Positions 18,881 through 28,957 of a DNA stretch of 37,555 nucleotides are shown one piece after another. The translations under genes and the position numbers were made by a program. Under the pieces are notes generated by a model. It worked only from the letters and a program-made list of their open reading frames with translations, searched no databases and was not told the DNA's origin. Numbering within the stretch: the stretch's first letter is position 1; every line of letters starts with the position of its first letter. Origin of the DNA: Lachnospiraceae bacterium (GTDB taxonomy: Bacteria > Bacillota > Clostridia > Lachnospirales > Lachnospiraceae); the NCBI GenBank assembly GCA_024692905.1, contig JAILLY010000020.1, positions 1-37,555 of the forward strand, in the 5' to 3' direction.

Positions 18881-21800
18881 TACAAGAGGAGCAACGATGC
18901 TTGTATCCGCGGCTGCGGGCTCGGGAAAGACTACCGTGCTCGTTGAGCGGATCATACGCCGGATCCTTGATGATAACGATCCTGTCGATATTGACAGGAT
19001 GCTTGTCATGACTTTTACCAAGGCGGCAGCATCGCAGATGAAGGATAAGATATTCCGTGCCATCGAAGAGAAGAAGGCACAGGATCCTTTGAACCGGAAT
19101 CTGATAAGGCAGTCTGCGCTTGTTCATAATGCCAGGATCTCCACCATACACGGCTTCTGTCTTAACGTGATAAGGGACCATTTTCAGGAGATAGGTATAG
19201 ATCCCGATTTCAGAGTGGCGGATGAGGCAGAATGCAGGCTGCTTAAGCAGGGTGTGATCGAATCCGTGATCGAAAAGGCATATGAGGAAGGCAGTGAAGG
19301 ATTCATCAATCTGACGGAATGCCTGTCGCCCGGCAGGAGTGACTATGCGCTTGAGGGAGTGCTCGAAAGCCTGTATGACTTTTCCATGAGCTATCCGGAT
19401 CCGGATGAATGGCTCGAAACGTGCATCAGGGCATATGACGGGATAACTGAAGATAATATCGATGGGCAGCCCTGGATGAAGGTGATCAATGATAATGCCA
19501 TACTGGTCATTGAAGATGCGCTGCGGTCTGCAGAACTTGCAGGGAGATTAAGTCTTGCGCAGGACGGTCCGTATATGTATGCGGAGACAATAGATAATGA
19601 CATCAAAAAGCTGGAGGAACTGCACGGTCATGACGGATATGACGGACTTAAGTCGGCACTTTCCGATATTTCGTGGGACAGGATACCGAGATCTCCGAAG
19701 GATGGACAGGATATCGATCCCGAGATCCGGGAACTGGTAAAGAATATAAGAAATAACTATAAGTTCATGGTCGACAAACTGAAAAAGGAGGATTTTTCGG
19801 TCGAAAAAAGTGAGCAGGTCATACGGATAAAGGCATGTGCACCGGTAGTCAGAGAACTTGTCAGGCTGACAAGGGAGGTAAGGCAGGGATTCGATCTTAT
19901 AAAGCGCGAGAAAAAGGTAGTCGATTTCAATGACCTTGAGCATTACTGCATAAGCATACTCGCCGCGGCGGACGGAAATACGGCACGGGAATACAGGGAG
20001 TTTTTTGAAGAGATATACGTTGATGAATATCAGGACAGCAACCTCGTACAGGAGGAGCTTCTTAAGCATATCGCAAGGCCCGATAACCTGTTCATGGTCG
20101 GTGATGTCAAGCAGAGTATATACAGTTTCAGGCTTGCAAGGCCCCAGCTGTTTGTGGAGAAGTACGAAGATCCGGGGATCTTAAGGATAGATCTTACCCA
20201 TAATTTCCGAAGCCGCACCACGGTGCTTGATACCGTGAATGAGCTGTTTTCGCAGATAATGAGCAGGAAACTGGGCGGTATCGATTATGATGAGGCCGCA
20301 AGGTTAAATCCCGGTGCACACTATCCCGGATCGGATAATAAGGGCAGCGAACTCATCATAATAGGTTCCGAGGAGCTGACGGATGATAAGGATCTTGAGG
20401 CGCGGGTCATAGCAAAGAGGATACATGAGCTCATGAAAGAGCAGACCGTTTCGGATCCTACAGAAGACGATCCCGATCATGTGCGGCCGCTCAGATATTC
20501 GGATATCGTCATCCTCCTGCGTACGGCAAAGGGATGGGACAACCGGTTCGGAAAAGTACTTACGGAAGAGGGAATACCTGTATATGTTACAAGCCAGATG
20601 GGCTACTTTTCAGCCTACGAGGTATCCATCCTGCTCGATTATCTGACTGTTATCGATAATCCGCTCCAGGATATCCCGATGGCAGCGGTGTTAAGATCAA
20701 TGCTTGGATGCTTTGACGATGAGGAACTTGCACTTCTTAAGATGAAGTACCCGGCAAAATACCTCTATCATTCCGTAGAAATGTGTGAAGCTGCCATCCA
20801 AAACGGTGAGAAGGATGAAGACAGGATAAGGCTTGCAAAGAAGGCCGTAGCTTTTCTTGAAAGATACCGTTATTTTCGCGATAAAGTCGAATATACGCCG
20901 GTATATGAACTGCTGCTTGAGATCATCGAAGGGGATTACGGAACATATATAAGTTCGCTTCCCTCGGGGAAACGCAAGATGGCAAACCTTAACATGCTGC
21001 TTAAGAAGGCTGAGGATTACGGAAAAGTCAGCTTCAAGGGGCTGTTCCATTTTGTCAGATATATTGAGATGCTCAAGAAATACGATGTTGATTACGGTGA
21101 AGCGGGGCTTCTTGATGAAAACGCCGATGCGGTCGCGATCATGACCATACATAAGAGTAAGGGACTGGAATTCCCGGTATGTTTTGTCGCCGGAATGAAA
21201 AAGGTATATAACTTTATGGACTCAAGAGCCAGGATCCTCCCCGACATAGATTTCGGTATAGGTTTACCGTATTCGGACCCTGTAAGGAGGGTACAGAAAA
21301 AAACGATCTTAAAACATGCTCTTGCAAGGAAGAGAGATTTCGAGATACGTGCGGAAGAAGAGAGGGTCCTGTATGTTGCGATGACCCGGGCAAAGGAAAA
21401 ACTGATAATGACCGGAGTAGTCAACGATACGGAAAAGGCCCTTGGAAGCTATCTTAGTGTCAATAAATGCAATAGTTATCTCGACCTTCTTATTTACGGC
21501 CTGAACAATAAGGGCTTACCCTCGCTTGAAGTTACTACAGTAAATGCGGCGGATCTGATCGATTCCGGTATCAGGGAAGCCGTCAGTGCGGAAGAGAGCA
21601 GGGAGGAGTTAAGGAAGATATTTAATGCCCAGCACGATGAGGGCAAAGAAGATGCGCTGACTAAACTTCTTAGGGAGAGGTTTGCTTTTGCCTATCCGTA
21701 TGAGAACGAAAAGAACATGTTCGAGAAGGTCTCCGTTACCGAGCTTAAGCGGAGGTTCATGCATGAGAACGAGGATAAGGAACTGCCGGATGAGGGGCTT

Positions 21801-22394
21801 TTTATAGAAGGTTCAGACATGGATGAAGATCTCAATAAGTCAGGGACAGTCAGCCGGCCTGACACCGTGGATGAAGTATATATACCTGATTTTATCAGGG
21901 AGCAGGAGAAGGAGATACCGCCTACGCTTTACGGAACGGCAGTACACAGGGTCTTTGAGATATGGGACTATAACAGTGACGGAAGCGATGAGGACATCCG
22001 CGGGTTTATGGAACAGGTGAAGGCCCGGGGGCTTATGGAGAAGGAACTTGCGGACTGTGTAGGTATCAACAGCATAAGCAGGTTCGTGAACAGTCCGCTG
22101 GCGGCAAGGATGAAGAAGGCTTTCCTTGAAGGCAGGCTGTACCGCGAGCAGCCGTTCATGTTCAGCTATGAAGGGATGCTCATACAGGGAATAATAGATG
22201 CATATTTCATTGAAGATGACAGGATAGTGATCGTGGATTATAAGACGGACCGGGTCGGGAACATGCAGGAATTAAAGGACCGTTATCATGTGCAGCTTGA
22301 GTATTACGGTAAGGCGCTCTCGGCACTGCTTTCGATGCCCGTCGGTGAGCTGATCATATATTCGGTGCGTCTTGCGGACACGGTAATATGTTGA
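18846..22394 (+). CDS. addA: AddA helicase-nuclease subunit
   Basis: UvrD-type (SF1A) helicase with a RecB-like nuclease domain; it unwinds and cuts DNA ends with AddB. Motifs in order: Walker A AAAGSGKT (22-29), motif Ia MTFTKAAA, motif II YVDEYQDSN (about 393), motif III MVGDVKQSIYSFRLARP, motif IV HNFRSR, motif V MTIHKSKGLEFPV, and motif VI LYVAMTRAKEKL. The C-terminal nuclease has GIIDAYFIEDD and VIVDYKTDRV near residue 1130. At 1182 residues it is complete. The start lies 35 bases inside the end of addB, so the two subunits are almost certainly co-translated. Confidence 0.96.
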   Translation: MGFTTEQKKAIDTRGATMLVSAAAGSGKTTVLVERIIRRILDDNDPVDIDRMLVMTFTKAAASQMKDKIFRAIEEKKAQDPLNRNLIRQSALVHNARISTIHGFCLNVIRDHFQEIGIDPDFRVADEAECRLLKQGVIESVIEKAYEEGSEGFINLTECLSPGRSDYALEGVLESLYDFSMSYPDPDEWLETCIRAYDGITEDNIDGQPWMKVINDNAILVIEDALRSAELAGRLSLAQDGPYMYAETIDNDIKKLEELHGHDGYDGLKSALSDISWDRIPRSPKDGQDIDPEIRELVKNIRNNYKFMVDKLKKEDFSVEKSEQVIRIKACAPVVRELVRLTREVRQGFDLIKREKKVVDFNDLEHYCISILAAADGNTAREYREFFEEIYVDEYQDSNLVQEELLKHIARPDNLFMVGDVKQSIYSFRLARPQLFVEKYEDPGILRIDLTHNFRSRTTVLDTVNELFSQIMSRKLGGIDYDEAARLNPGAHYPGSDNKGSELIIIGSEELTDDKDLEARVIAKRIHELMKEQTVSDPTEDDPDHVRPLRYSDIVILLRTAKGWDNRFGKVLTEEGIPVYVTSQMGYFSAYEVSILLDYLTVIDNPLQDIPMAAVLRSMLGCFDDEELALLKMKYPAKYLYHSVEMCEAAIQNGEKDEDRIRLAKKAVAFLERYRYFRDKVEYTPVYELLLEIIEGDYGTYISSLPSGKRKMANLNMLLKKAEDYGKVSFKGLFHFVRYIEMLKKYDVDYGEAGLLDENADAVAIMTIHKSKGLEFPVCFVAGMKKVYNFMDSRARILPDIDFGIGLPYSDPVRRVQKKTILKHALARKRDFEIRAEEERVLYVAMTRAKEKLIMTGVVNDTEKALGSYLSVNKCNSYLDLLIYGLNNKGLPSLEVTTVNAADLIDSGIREAVSAEESREELRKIFNAQHDEGKEDALTKLLRERFAFAYPYENEKNMFEKVSVTELKRRFMHENEDKELPDEGLFIEGSDMDEDLNKSGTVSRPDTVDEVYIPDFIREQEKEIPPTLYGTAVHRVFEIWDYNSDGSDEDIRGFMEQVKARGLMEKELADCVGINSISRFVNSPLAARMKKAFLEGRLYREQPFMFSYEGMLIQGIIDAYFIEDDRIVIVDYKTDRVGNMQELKDRYHVQLEYYGKALSALLSMPVGELIIYSVRLADTVIC

Positions 22395-22427
22395 TAATGA
22401 TACATATGTTGTGGTAATATTTTTGTT

Positions 22428-23018
22428 ATGGAAAACAAAGTAAAAAAATTCGATGCGGGAAATATAATAGCGATCGTAATAGGAACGGTGATCATCATAT
22501 CGATCAATGCATGGTCTGATATGGGAGGACCAATAAAAGGCCTTTGGGTCATCCAAGCGTGTTCTGCGTTTGTGGTAGTGATATCCGCAATCTACGGTAT
22601 GGCCGCCGGATTACTTATGCCTATTGCCGCATGTCTTATATACGGCGTGGTCATGAACGAGCCGATCCTGATAAATGAGGCTGTTTTTCTTTCCATAGGA
22701 GGAATGATCACCGGTCATTACAGTGACAGGTTCATGGTAAATTCGGGAGAGTTTAACGGCATGCGTCTTATAGACTACGCGGTCATCGAGACGATCATCG
22801 CCATTATCACATGGGTATGCCTGTATCCTCTTGTCAACCTGTATTTTAACGATGCAGATCTGGGATTTTCTCTTCTGGACGGAGTAAAGTATTGCGGGAT
22901 GTGTATATTTGCCAAGATATTTTTATGCCTGCCCGTCCTGCTTTTGTTTAATATGTTCTTCAAAAAGAAAAGGATGGTCGATGATGCCCGTAAGGAGTAT
23001 CTGTACGAACGGAAATAA
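22428..23018 (+). CDS. Membrane protein resembling ECF transporter S components (UPF0397-like)
   Basis: 196 residues with about five to six hydrophobic segments (for example IIAIVIGTVIIISINAW, VVVISAIYGMAAGLLMPIAA, YAVIETIIAIITWVCLYPLV). The pattern of an N-terminal hydrophobic pair with a GMAAGLLMPIAACL-type segment followed by an IGGMITGHYSDRF loop resembles small substrate-binding S components of energy-coupling-factor vitamin transporters. The similarity is remote and the substrate is unknown; no ECF ATPase genes are in the window. It starts 33 bases after addA. A weak TTGATA-18-TAATAT pair lies at 22391-22420. It is 11 bases upstream of the large membrane protein. Confidence 0.6.
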   Translation: MENKVKKFDAGNIIAIVIGTVIIISINAWSDMGGPIKGLWVIQACSAFVVVISAIYGMAAGLLMPIAACLIYGVVMNEPILINEAVFLSIGGMITGHYSDRFMVNSGEFNGMRLIDYAVIETIIAIITWVCLYPLVNLYFNDADLGFSLLDGVKYCGMCIFAKIFLCLPVLLLFNMFFKKKRMVDDARKEYLYERK

Positions 23019-23029
23019 CGGAGGTTTTT

Positions 23030-25207
23030 ATGAAACCTGATGAAGTGATAGTTTTGAGCAAACGGCAGAAAAGGTTGGGCATACCGCTTGTGTGTCTGAT
23101 CTTTATTTTTGTGCTTTCCGTATGCTTTATCAAGTACAGGAAGACAGACGTATATAGTTTTGACCTTAAAGATTGCGAACTTAAGTCGGCGGTGCTTGAA
23201 GACGGCGGGATACGTTCTGCCGGAGCATCGGATGATTTTTATTTTGCAACAAGGCCGTTCTTCCTGCCTGAGGGCGGATATACGCTTTTGATCACCTATT
23301 CATCCACGACGGATTCAAGGGTGCTCGTTCAGGGGAATAATGACTGTGTCTTTGATATAACACTCCCCGCAACCGCAGGTGAAACGGAGACTGTAACGGA
23401 CGGCCGCCTTATCCTTCCCCATGGTACCGATAAGGGCAAGCTTAAATTTTTTAACGAAAGTCAGGGGGATGTCTGCGTGAATGAGGTAAGGATGATCTCA
23501 GGAAGGCATATCTTCAGGGATTATCTTTTATTTGCTTTGATCGCAGCGGTTTTATGCCTGACCGCCGTGATCATCATCTTTAATTTCAACAGATTTAACC
23601 TGACATGGAGGGAACTGTCATATTTAGGACTTATGGCCATAGTGGTGACAGCGGTCAGCATACCTTTTCTTATAAGAGGGGATTATTATGAGACAGATAC
23701 CCAGGGGCACATGAAGCGTATAGAGGCGATAGCACAGGGCCTTAAGGACGGGCAGCTTCCTGTCCTTATAGGACCTAATTATGCCAATCAGTACGGCGAA
23801 CTTGTTGCATTGCAGCCGGGGCTGTTCTTATATATACCTGCGATCCTGCGGGTGCTTAATATATCGGTTCCCACGGCATATAATTTCTTTATGGTACTTA
23901 TAAACATAATGACGGCCGTCACTGTGTTTATTAGCGCCTTCAGGCTGTCCGATTCAAGGAAATGCGGTGCGGTTGCCGCGGTGTTCTATCTTATAGAGCC
24001 CTTCAGGCTTTTTGTGATGCTCAAGCTTGGGGCGGGCGCCGGTATGGGACTTGCACTTGTCTTCCTGCCGCTGCTTGCTGCCGGTATACTTACGACCCTG
24101 AACAGGGAAGGGAAGGGCTGGGGGCTTGTCGCGACCGGACTCTGGGGGCTTGCATGTTCTCATGTGCTCGGTTTTGTGCTTGCTGTCATCATAATGTTTG
24201 CTTGCATCCTGCTCCATATAAGAAAGCTCTTCGCCAAAGGGGTTTTTGTTTCCCTTATAAAGGCAGCCGTTCTGTTTGTCTGCCTGTCTGCCGGAACGCT
24301 TCTGCCGTTTGCGGGTTATTATTTCAGCGACTGGAACAGGGGAGCCCTTGCATGGACTGATTTTTATCATTTTGATGTGGAGTGGGATCGTGAAGCGCTA
24401 AATGTCATCGCTCTTTTGATCCTGATCTTCTGCTGTGCCCTTATAAGACGCAGGAAGGATATTTCAAAGACTGCCCGGCTGATGGTTGCGGGAGGATTTA
24501 TATTTACGTTGTTTGCCCTGCCTGTATTTCCCTGGTTCCTTTTTGAGAACATCAGTATCGTGGACAGTTTCCTTTCAATGATGCAGTATCCTTTAAGGTT
24601 CCATTTTGCGGCTGTTCCTTATGTTGCTTTCGCAGCGGCGTTTTGTTTGTGTCCGTATGAGGATGATGCACCGGCAAGGAGGGCGGCGGCTTATCATATA
24701 ACCGGTATTCTCGCGATCGGTGTGATAATAAGCGCATATTTTTATTATTCAAGACCGATGCTCTTTGACGATCCGGTGTCAGGTGAGATAAACACCGTTA
24801 TGGAGGATTATCTTCCCGGCGGAACGCTCACGGAGTGGTATGATACGGATACGGGTGAGTTTTCCGATTATGATCTTGTCGAGGCATTCTCATATTCCAA
24901 GAGATATACACATATTGACTGTACCTATACCGCTCATGCCGAGGGACAGTACATGGAATTCCCCCTGTTTTATTATAAGGGTTATAAGGCACATGACGGA
25001 ACCGGAGCACCGCTTCTTGTACAAAAGGGAGAGCATAACCGTGTAAGGGTATATCTTACCGCATCGGATAAGGAAGAGGAACTCCATGTAGGTTTTGAGG
25101 TTGACAGAGTGTATACCGTGGTATTTGTTTTTTCTCTGATCGCATGCGCGGTATGGTTTGCATATAAGTTTTTCTGTATTTTTAAGTCAAAATGTGTTAT
25201 TCTGTGA
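23030..25207 (+). CDS. Large membrane protein with PTPS-related/YfhO-type (GT-C-like) architecture, copy 1
   Basis: 725 residues. One N-terminal span (about 16-34) is followed by an extracytoplasmic beta-rich region (about 40-160), then about ten to eleven spans and a short extracytoplasmic C-terminal domain with a final span. The loop ETDTQGHMKRIEAIAQGLKD and LPVLIGPNYANQYGEL match the pattern of the bacterial '6-pyruvoyl-tetrahydropterin synthase related' membrane domain, a GT-C-like group. GGAGG (23021-23025) precedes ATG 23030. A clear paralog lies on the minus strand at 32099-34324; both end with the YMEFPLFYYKGY...AHD motif. Probably involved in surface glycan work; the true reaction is unknown. 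Confidence 0.7.
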   Translation: MKPDEVIVLSKRQKRLGIPLVCLIFIFVLSVCFIKYRKTDVYSFDLKDCELKSAVLEDGGIRSAGASDDFYFATRPFFLPEGGYTLLITYSSTTDSRVLVQGNNDCVFDITLPATAGETETVTDGRLILPHGTDKGKLKFFNESQGDVCVNEVRMISGRHIFRDYLLFALIAAVLCLTAVIIIFNFNRFNLTWRELSYLGLMAIVVTAVSIPFLIRGDYYETDTQGHMKRIEAIAQGLKDGQLPVLIGPNYANQYGELVALQPGLFLYIPAILRVLNISVPTAYNFFMVLINIMTAVTVFISAFRLSDSRKCGAVAAVFYLIEPFRLFVMLKLGAGAGMGLALVFLPLLAAGILTTLNREGKGWGLVATGLWGLACSHVLGFVLAVIIMFACILLHIRKLFAKGVFVSLIKAAVLFVCLSAGTLLPFAGYYFSDWNRGALAWTDFYHFDVEWDREALNVIALLILIFCCALIRRRKDISKTARLMVAGGFIFTLFALPVFPWFLFENISIVDSFLSMMQYPLRFHFAAVPYVAFAAAFCLCPYEDDAPARRAAAYHITGILAIGVIISAYFYYSRPMLFDDPVSGEINTVMEDYLPGGTLTEWYDTDTGEFSDYDLVEAFSYSKRYTHIDCTYTAHAEGQYMEFPLFYYKGYKAHDGTGAPLLVQKGEHNRVRVYLTASDKEEELHVGFEVDRVYTVVFVFSLIACAVWFAYKFFCIFKSKCVIL

Positions 25208-25253
25208 TAGATGGGGAGTTTTTTGAGTATTAAGGGGTTTGGGAGATACTTTT

Positions 25254-26615
25254 ATGGATTACAATAACGATACCAGCAGGATAAATCAGGGTATGCAGCG
25301 ACCGGGTACGAACGGTCCGATGAATCCGGGGATGCCGCCGCAGGGGATGCCTATGCAGGGAATGCCGGGAGGAATGCAGCGACCGGGTACAAACGGTCCG
25401 ATGAACCCGGGGATGCCGCCGCAGGGAATGCCGGGAGGAATGCAGCGGCCGGGTACAAACGGTCCGGTGAATCCGGGGATGCCGCCGCAGGGAATGCCTA
25501 TGCAGGGACCGGCCGGAAGGAATCCGCGCAGTGTCGGTATGAATACCGATGATATAAGTGCAAGGCTTGCGAAGGGAATCGAAGGCCGGATAAACAGTAA
25601 TAATAATGAACCGGACAGAAAGGAACGCCATGGTCTTTCGATAGAGAAGGATCTGACGGCGGACCGCAGTGCGGGATTTAAGCAGTTTGGTGAGGGCATG
25701 ATGCAAAAGTTTGCATCATTCAGGATCCCGAGCGGCGTTATCGAAGGCATATCCGGAGCATCACACCTTATATTCGGTGCGATACTCGTGCTATGCCTGA
25801 TCATTGCGCTCATTGCATTTGGTAAGGGTCATGGTTCATCGCGCAGGTCATATAATATACCCACGGATATGACAACATATTCGGGGATATTCTTAAATGC
25901 ATATAATAAGGCAGTGGCAGGATCGCTCACAGGTGCGGGTACACCTGCACCCGAGACGCTTTATGATGAGGACGGGACGGAGGTTCCGCCTGCACCCACT
26001 GCGATAGGTGAGGATCCGTTTAACTCTGATACGGGTTCCGATACGTCTGATACCGGTTCGGATGCACAGGATGATTCTTCATATCCGGTTTCTGATTCCG
26101 AGGTGACGGGAGCTGCAATGGTTCTTGACAGCGGGACTTCCGGACCCAGATCGCATAAGGATCTTTTATCGGAGCTCGATTCCGCGATCGGCTCCGGAGA
26201 TATCAAATCCGTAGGCGGTAAGATGGCATATGAAGATGAGAACGGCAATCTTAAGGGTTATCCCGAGTCCGTCGTCAGTCATTTCATTTCATATATGTCA
26301 GCCAATTCTGACAAGAAATCGGCATTAATGGCCGAACTTTCCGATGAGAAGTATTCGGCGCAGCATGACGAAGCCTATGTTGTCAAGCTCCCGCTTATCA
26401 AGTTCGTGGTAAACATGGGCTATGATAATACCACCGTATCCATTTCCGGTTTCTCGGATCAGGTGGTCAACGCGGGCCAGAGTGCCGACATCGCACCGCT
26501 CCTGCCGTGCATGTACACGCTTACGATCAGCAATCCGGAGTGGCCCGAAGCGACCACAAGGGATATCGAAGCAAACGTGAGTGAGCCGGCGATCTCTATC
26601 AATATCAAGCCTTAA
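25254..26615 (+). CDS. Single-span protein with Met/Gly/Pro tandem repeats, unknown function
   Basis: 453 residues from ATG 25254 (GGGAG at 25241-25245; an in-frame TTG at 25239 is less likely). Residues 14-86 are three imperfect repeats beginning MQRPGTNGP, low in charge and rich in Met, Pro and Gly. A charged cytoplasmic region follows, then one membrane span (171-190, HLIFGAILVLCLIIALIAFG) and an extracytoplasmic part. That part opens with a Ser/Asp/Thr-rich linker (NSDTGSDTSDTGSDAQDD) and ends in a domain of about 150 residues with beta-like segments (VVKLPLIKFVVNMGY, TVSISGFSDQVVNAG). I do not recognise the family. It sits just upstream of groES with its own downstream gap. Confidence 0.75.
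   Translation: MDYNNDTSRINQGMQRPGTNGPMNPGMPPQGMPMQGMPGGMQRPGTNGPMNPGMPPQGMPGGMQRPGTNGPVNPGMPPQGMPMQGPAGRNPRSVGMNTDDISARLAKGIEGRINSNNNEPDRKERHGLSIEKDLTADRSAGFKQFGEGMMQKFASFRIPSGVIEGISGASHLIFGAILVLCLIIALIAFGKGHGSSRRSYNIPTDMTTYSGIFLNAYNKAVAGSLTGAGTPAPETLYDEDGTEVPPAPTAIGEDPFNSDTGSDTSDTGSDAQDDSSYPVSDSEVTGAAMVLDSGTSGPRSHKDLLSELDSAIGSGDIKSVGGKMAYEDENGNLKGYPESVVSHFISYMSANSDKKSALMAELSDEKYSAQHDEAYVVKLPLIKFVVNMGYDNTTVSISGFSDQVVNAGQSADIAPLLPCMYTLTISNPEWPEATTRDIEANVSEPAISINIKP
25293..25508 (+). repeat. In-frame tandem repeat (three units)
   Basis: Unit 1 is 81 bases (25293-25373), unit 2 is 66 bases (25374-25439), and unit 3 starts at 25440 and runs to about 25508. Each begins ATGCAGCG(A/G)CCGGGTAC and encodes MQRPGTNGP(M/V)NPGMPPQGMP. 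Unit lengths differ by a five-codon PMQGM-type segment. Near-identity at the DNA level suggests recent slippage or unequal recombination. Confidence 0.9.
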
Positions 26616-26666
26616 AAGCCCGGTTTTGGTATTTCCCAAAGTCAATAGTTTATTTGTATTTTGTTG

Positions 26667-26698
26667 TTGACAACATACATCAATGGGGTTATTATAAT
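26667..26698 (+). promoter_or_regulatory. groESL promoter
   Basis: A consensus -35 TTGACA (26667-26672) is followed after 17 bases by TATTAT (26690-26695). A perfect TATAAT overlaps at 26693-26698 but at 20-base spacing. Either way this is a sigma-A type promoter, with initiation near 26703-26706, right at the CIRCE operator. Confidence 0.8.
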
Positions 26699-26705
26699 AT
26701 CTGTG

Positions 26706-26732
26706 TTAGCACTCATGTGTGCGGAGTGCTAA
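26706..26732 (+). promoter_or_regulatory. CIRCE operator (HrcA binding site)
   Basis: Perfect CIRCE inverted repeat: TTAGCACTC (26706-26714), nine-base spacer, GAGTGCTAA (26724-26732). It lies directly downstream of the promoter, so HrcA bound here would block initiation of groES-groEL and release it on heat shock. hrcA itself is not in the window. Confidence 0.97.
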
Positions 26733-26780
26733 CAAGAATGAAAATAATGTATATATTTATCAAATAGGAGGCGAGTCATA

Positions 26781-27065
26781 ATGAAGTTAGTACCATTAGG
26801 CGACAGAGTAGTACTTAAGCAGCTTGAAGCTGAAGAGACGACCAAGTCAGGGATCGTATTACCGGGCCAGAGCAAGGAAAAGCCGCAGCAGGCCGAGGTC
26901 ATCGCAGTAGGTCCCGGCGGTGTTGTTGACGGCAAGGAGATAAAGATGGAAGTCAAGGTCGGACAGCAGGTGATCTATTCCAAGTATGCGGGAACCGATG
27001 TCAAGCTCGGTGATGAGGAGTTCATCATCGTTAAGCAGTCCGATATTCTTGCTATAGTTAAGTAA
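26781..27065 (+). CDS. groES: Co-chaperonin GroES
   Basis: 94-residue heptameric lid of the GroEL chaperonin. It begins MKLVPLGDRVVLKQLEAEE and contains the mobile loop (ETTKSGIVLPGQSKEKPQQA) that contacts GroEL, then AVGPGG and VIYSKYAGTDVKLGDEE. Length and all conserved segments are normal. AGGAGG at 26766-26771 precedes the ATG. It is controlled by the CIRCE operator and followed by groEL after 14 bases. Confidence 0.98.
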   Translation: MKLVPLGDRVVLKQLEAEETTKSGIVLPGQSKEKPQQAEVIAVGPGGVVDGKEIKMEVKVGQQVIYSKYAGTDVKLGDEEFIIVKQSDILAIVK

Positions 27066-27073
27066 GGAGGTAA

Positions 27074-28702
<1,629 letters not shown>

Positions 28703-28710
28703 GCGTAGCT

Positions 28711-28867
28711 ACGAGACAGGCTAAAGCATAAAATAACCACCGGATGTGTGCTTGCACACAGTCCGGTGGTTATTTTTATGCTTTAATCCGACGACAGCCG
28801 GATATGAGCGAAGCGCAGCGTAGCGAATAAGCCTGGCGCAGTGAAGCGAATGGCATGTCTCGTTTTT
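28711..28867. repeat. Nested inverted repeat and GC-rich short-repeat element
   Basis: ACGAGACA (28711-28718) is matched by TGTCTCGT (28856-28863), with further partial pairing, and so encloses the groEL terminator. The last arm runs into TTTTT (28863-28867). Between them, 28805-28850 is built from near-repeats of AGCGAAGCG, AGCGTAGCGAA and AGTGAAGCGAA. This looks like an intergenic repeat element, possibly dispersed in the genome, but only one copy is in the window. Confidence 0.55.
28722..28785 (+). terminator. Very long hairpin terminator after groEL
   Basis: The arms TAAAGCATAAAA...CACCGGATGTGTG and CACACAGTCCGGTGG...ATGCTTTA form a stem of nearly 30 pairs with two small bulges and a very short loop. 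The T-rich ATTTTTATG in the closing arm fits an intrinsic terminator that can work in both directions. It lies 20 bases after the groEL stop. Confidence 0.85.
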
Positions 28868-28869
28868 GA

Positions 28870-28898
28870 TTGACGAATCCTATTTCATAAAGTAAAAT
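28870..28898 (+). promoter_or_regulatory. Promoter of the XRE regulator gene
   Basis: -35 TTGACG (28870-28875), 17-base spacer, -10 TAAAAT (28893-28898). Both hexamers are 5 of 6 to consensus. Initiation is expected near 28905, just upstream of a perfect palindrome. Confidence 0.7.
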
Positions 28899-28913
28899 AT
28901 GAATAGTCGAATC

Positions 28914-28923
28914 CGACATGTCG
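28914..28923. promoter_or_regulatory. Palindrome, candidate operator for the XRE regulator
   Basis: CGACATGTCG is a perfect 10-base palindrome about ten bases after the predicted start of transcription and 34 bases before the ATG. Its place fits self-repression by the HTH protein. This is an inference from position and symmetry only. Confidence 0.4.
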
Positions 28924-28957
28924 TATTGAACGGTTCTCGCCAAAGGGGGCATCAGTT

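Noticed and set aside
22391-22420. TTGATA-18-TAATAT as a promoter for the ECF S-component-like gene
   Set aside because: It would start transcription almost at the ATG and overlaps the addA stop. The spacing is not ideal, so it was kept only as a comment in the gene entry.
25290-25510. CRISPR-like array because of regular repeats
   Set aside because: The repeats are in frame inside a coding sequence, have no unique spacers, and there are no cas genes.
25286-25813. Minus-strand 175-residue frame over the Met/Gly/Pro repeats
   Set aside because: It arises from the antisense of low-complexity repeats (GIPCGGIPGF pattern) and lacks a ribosome site.
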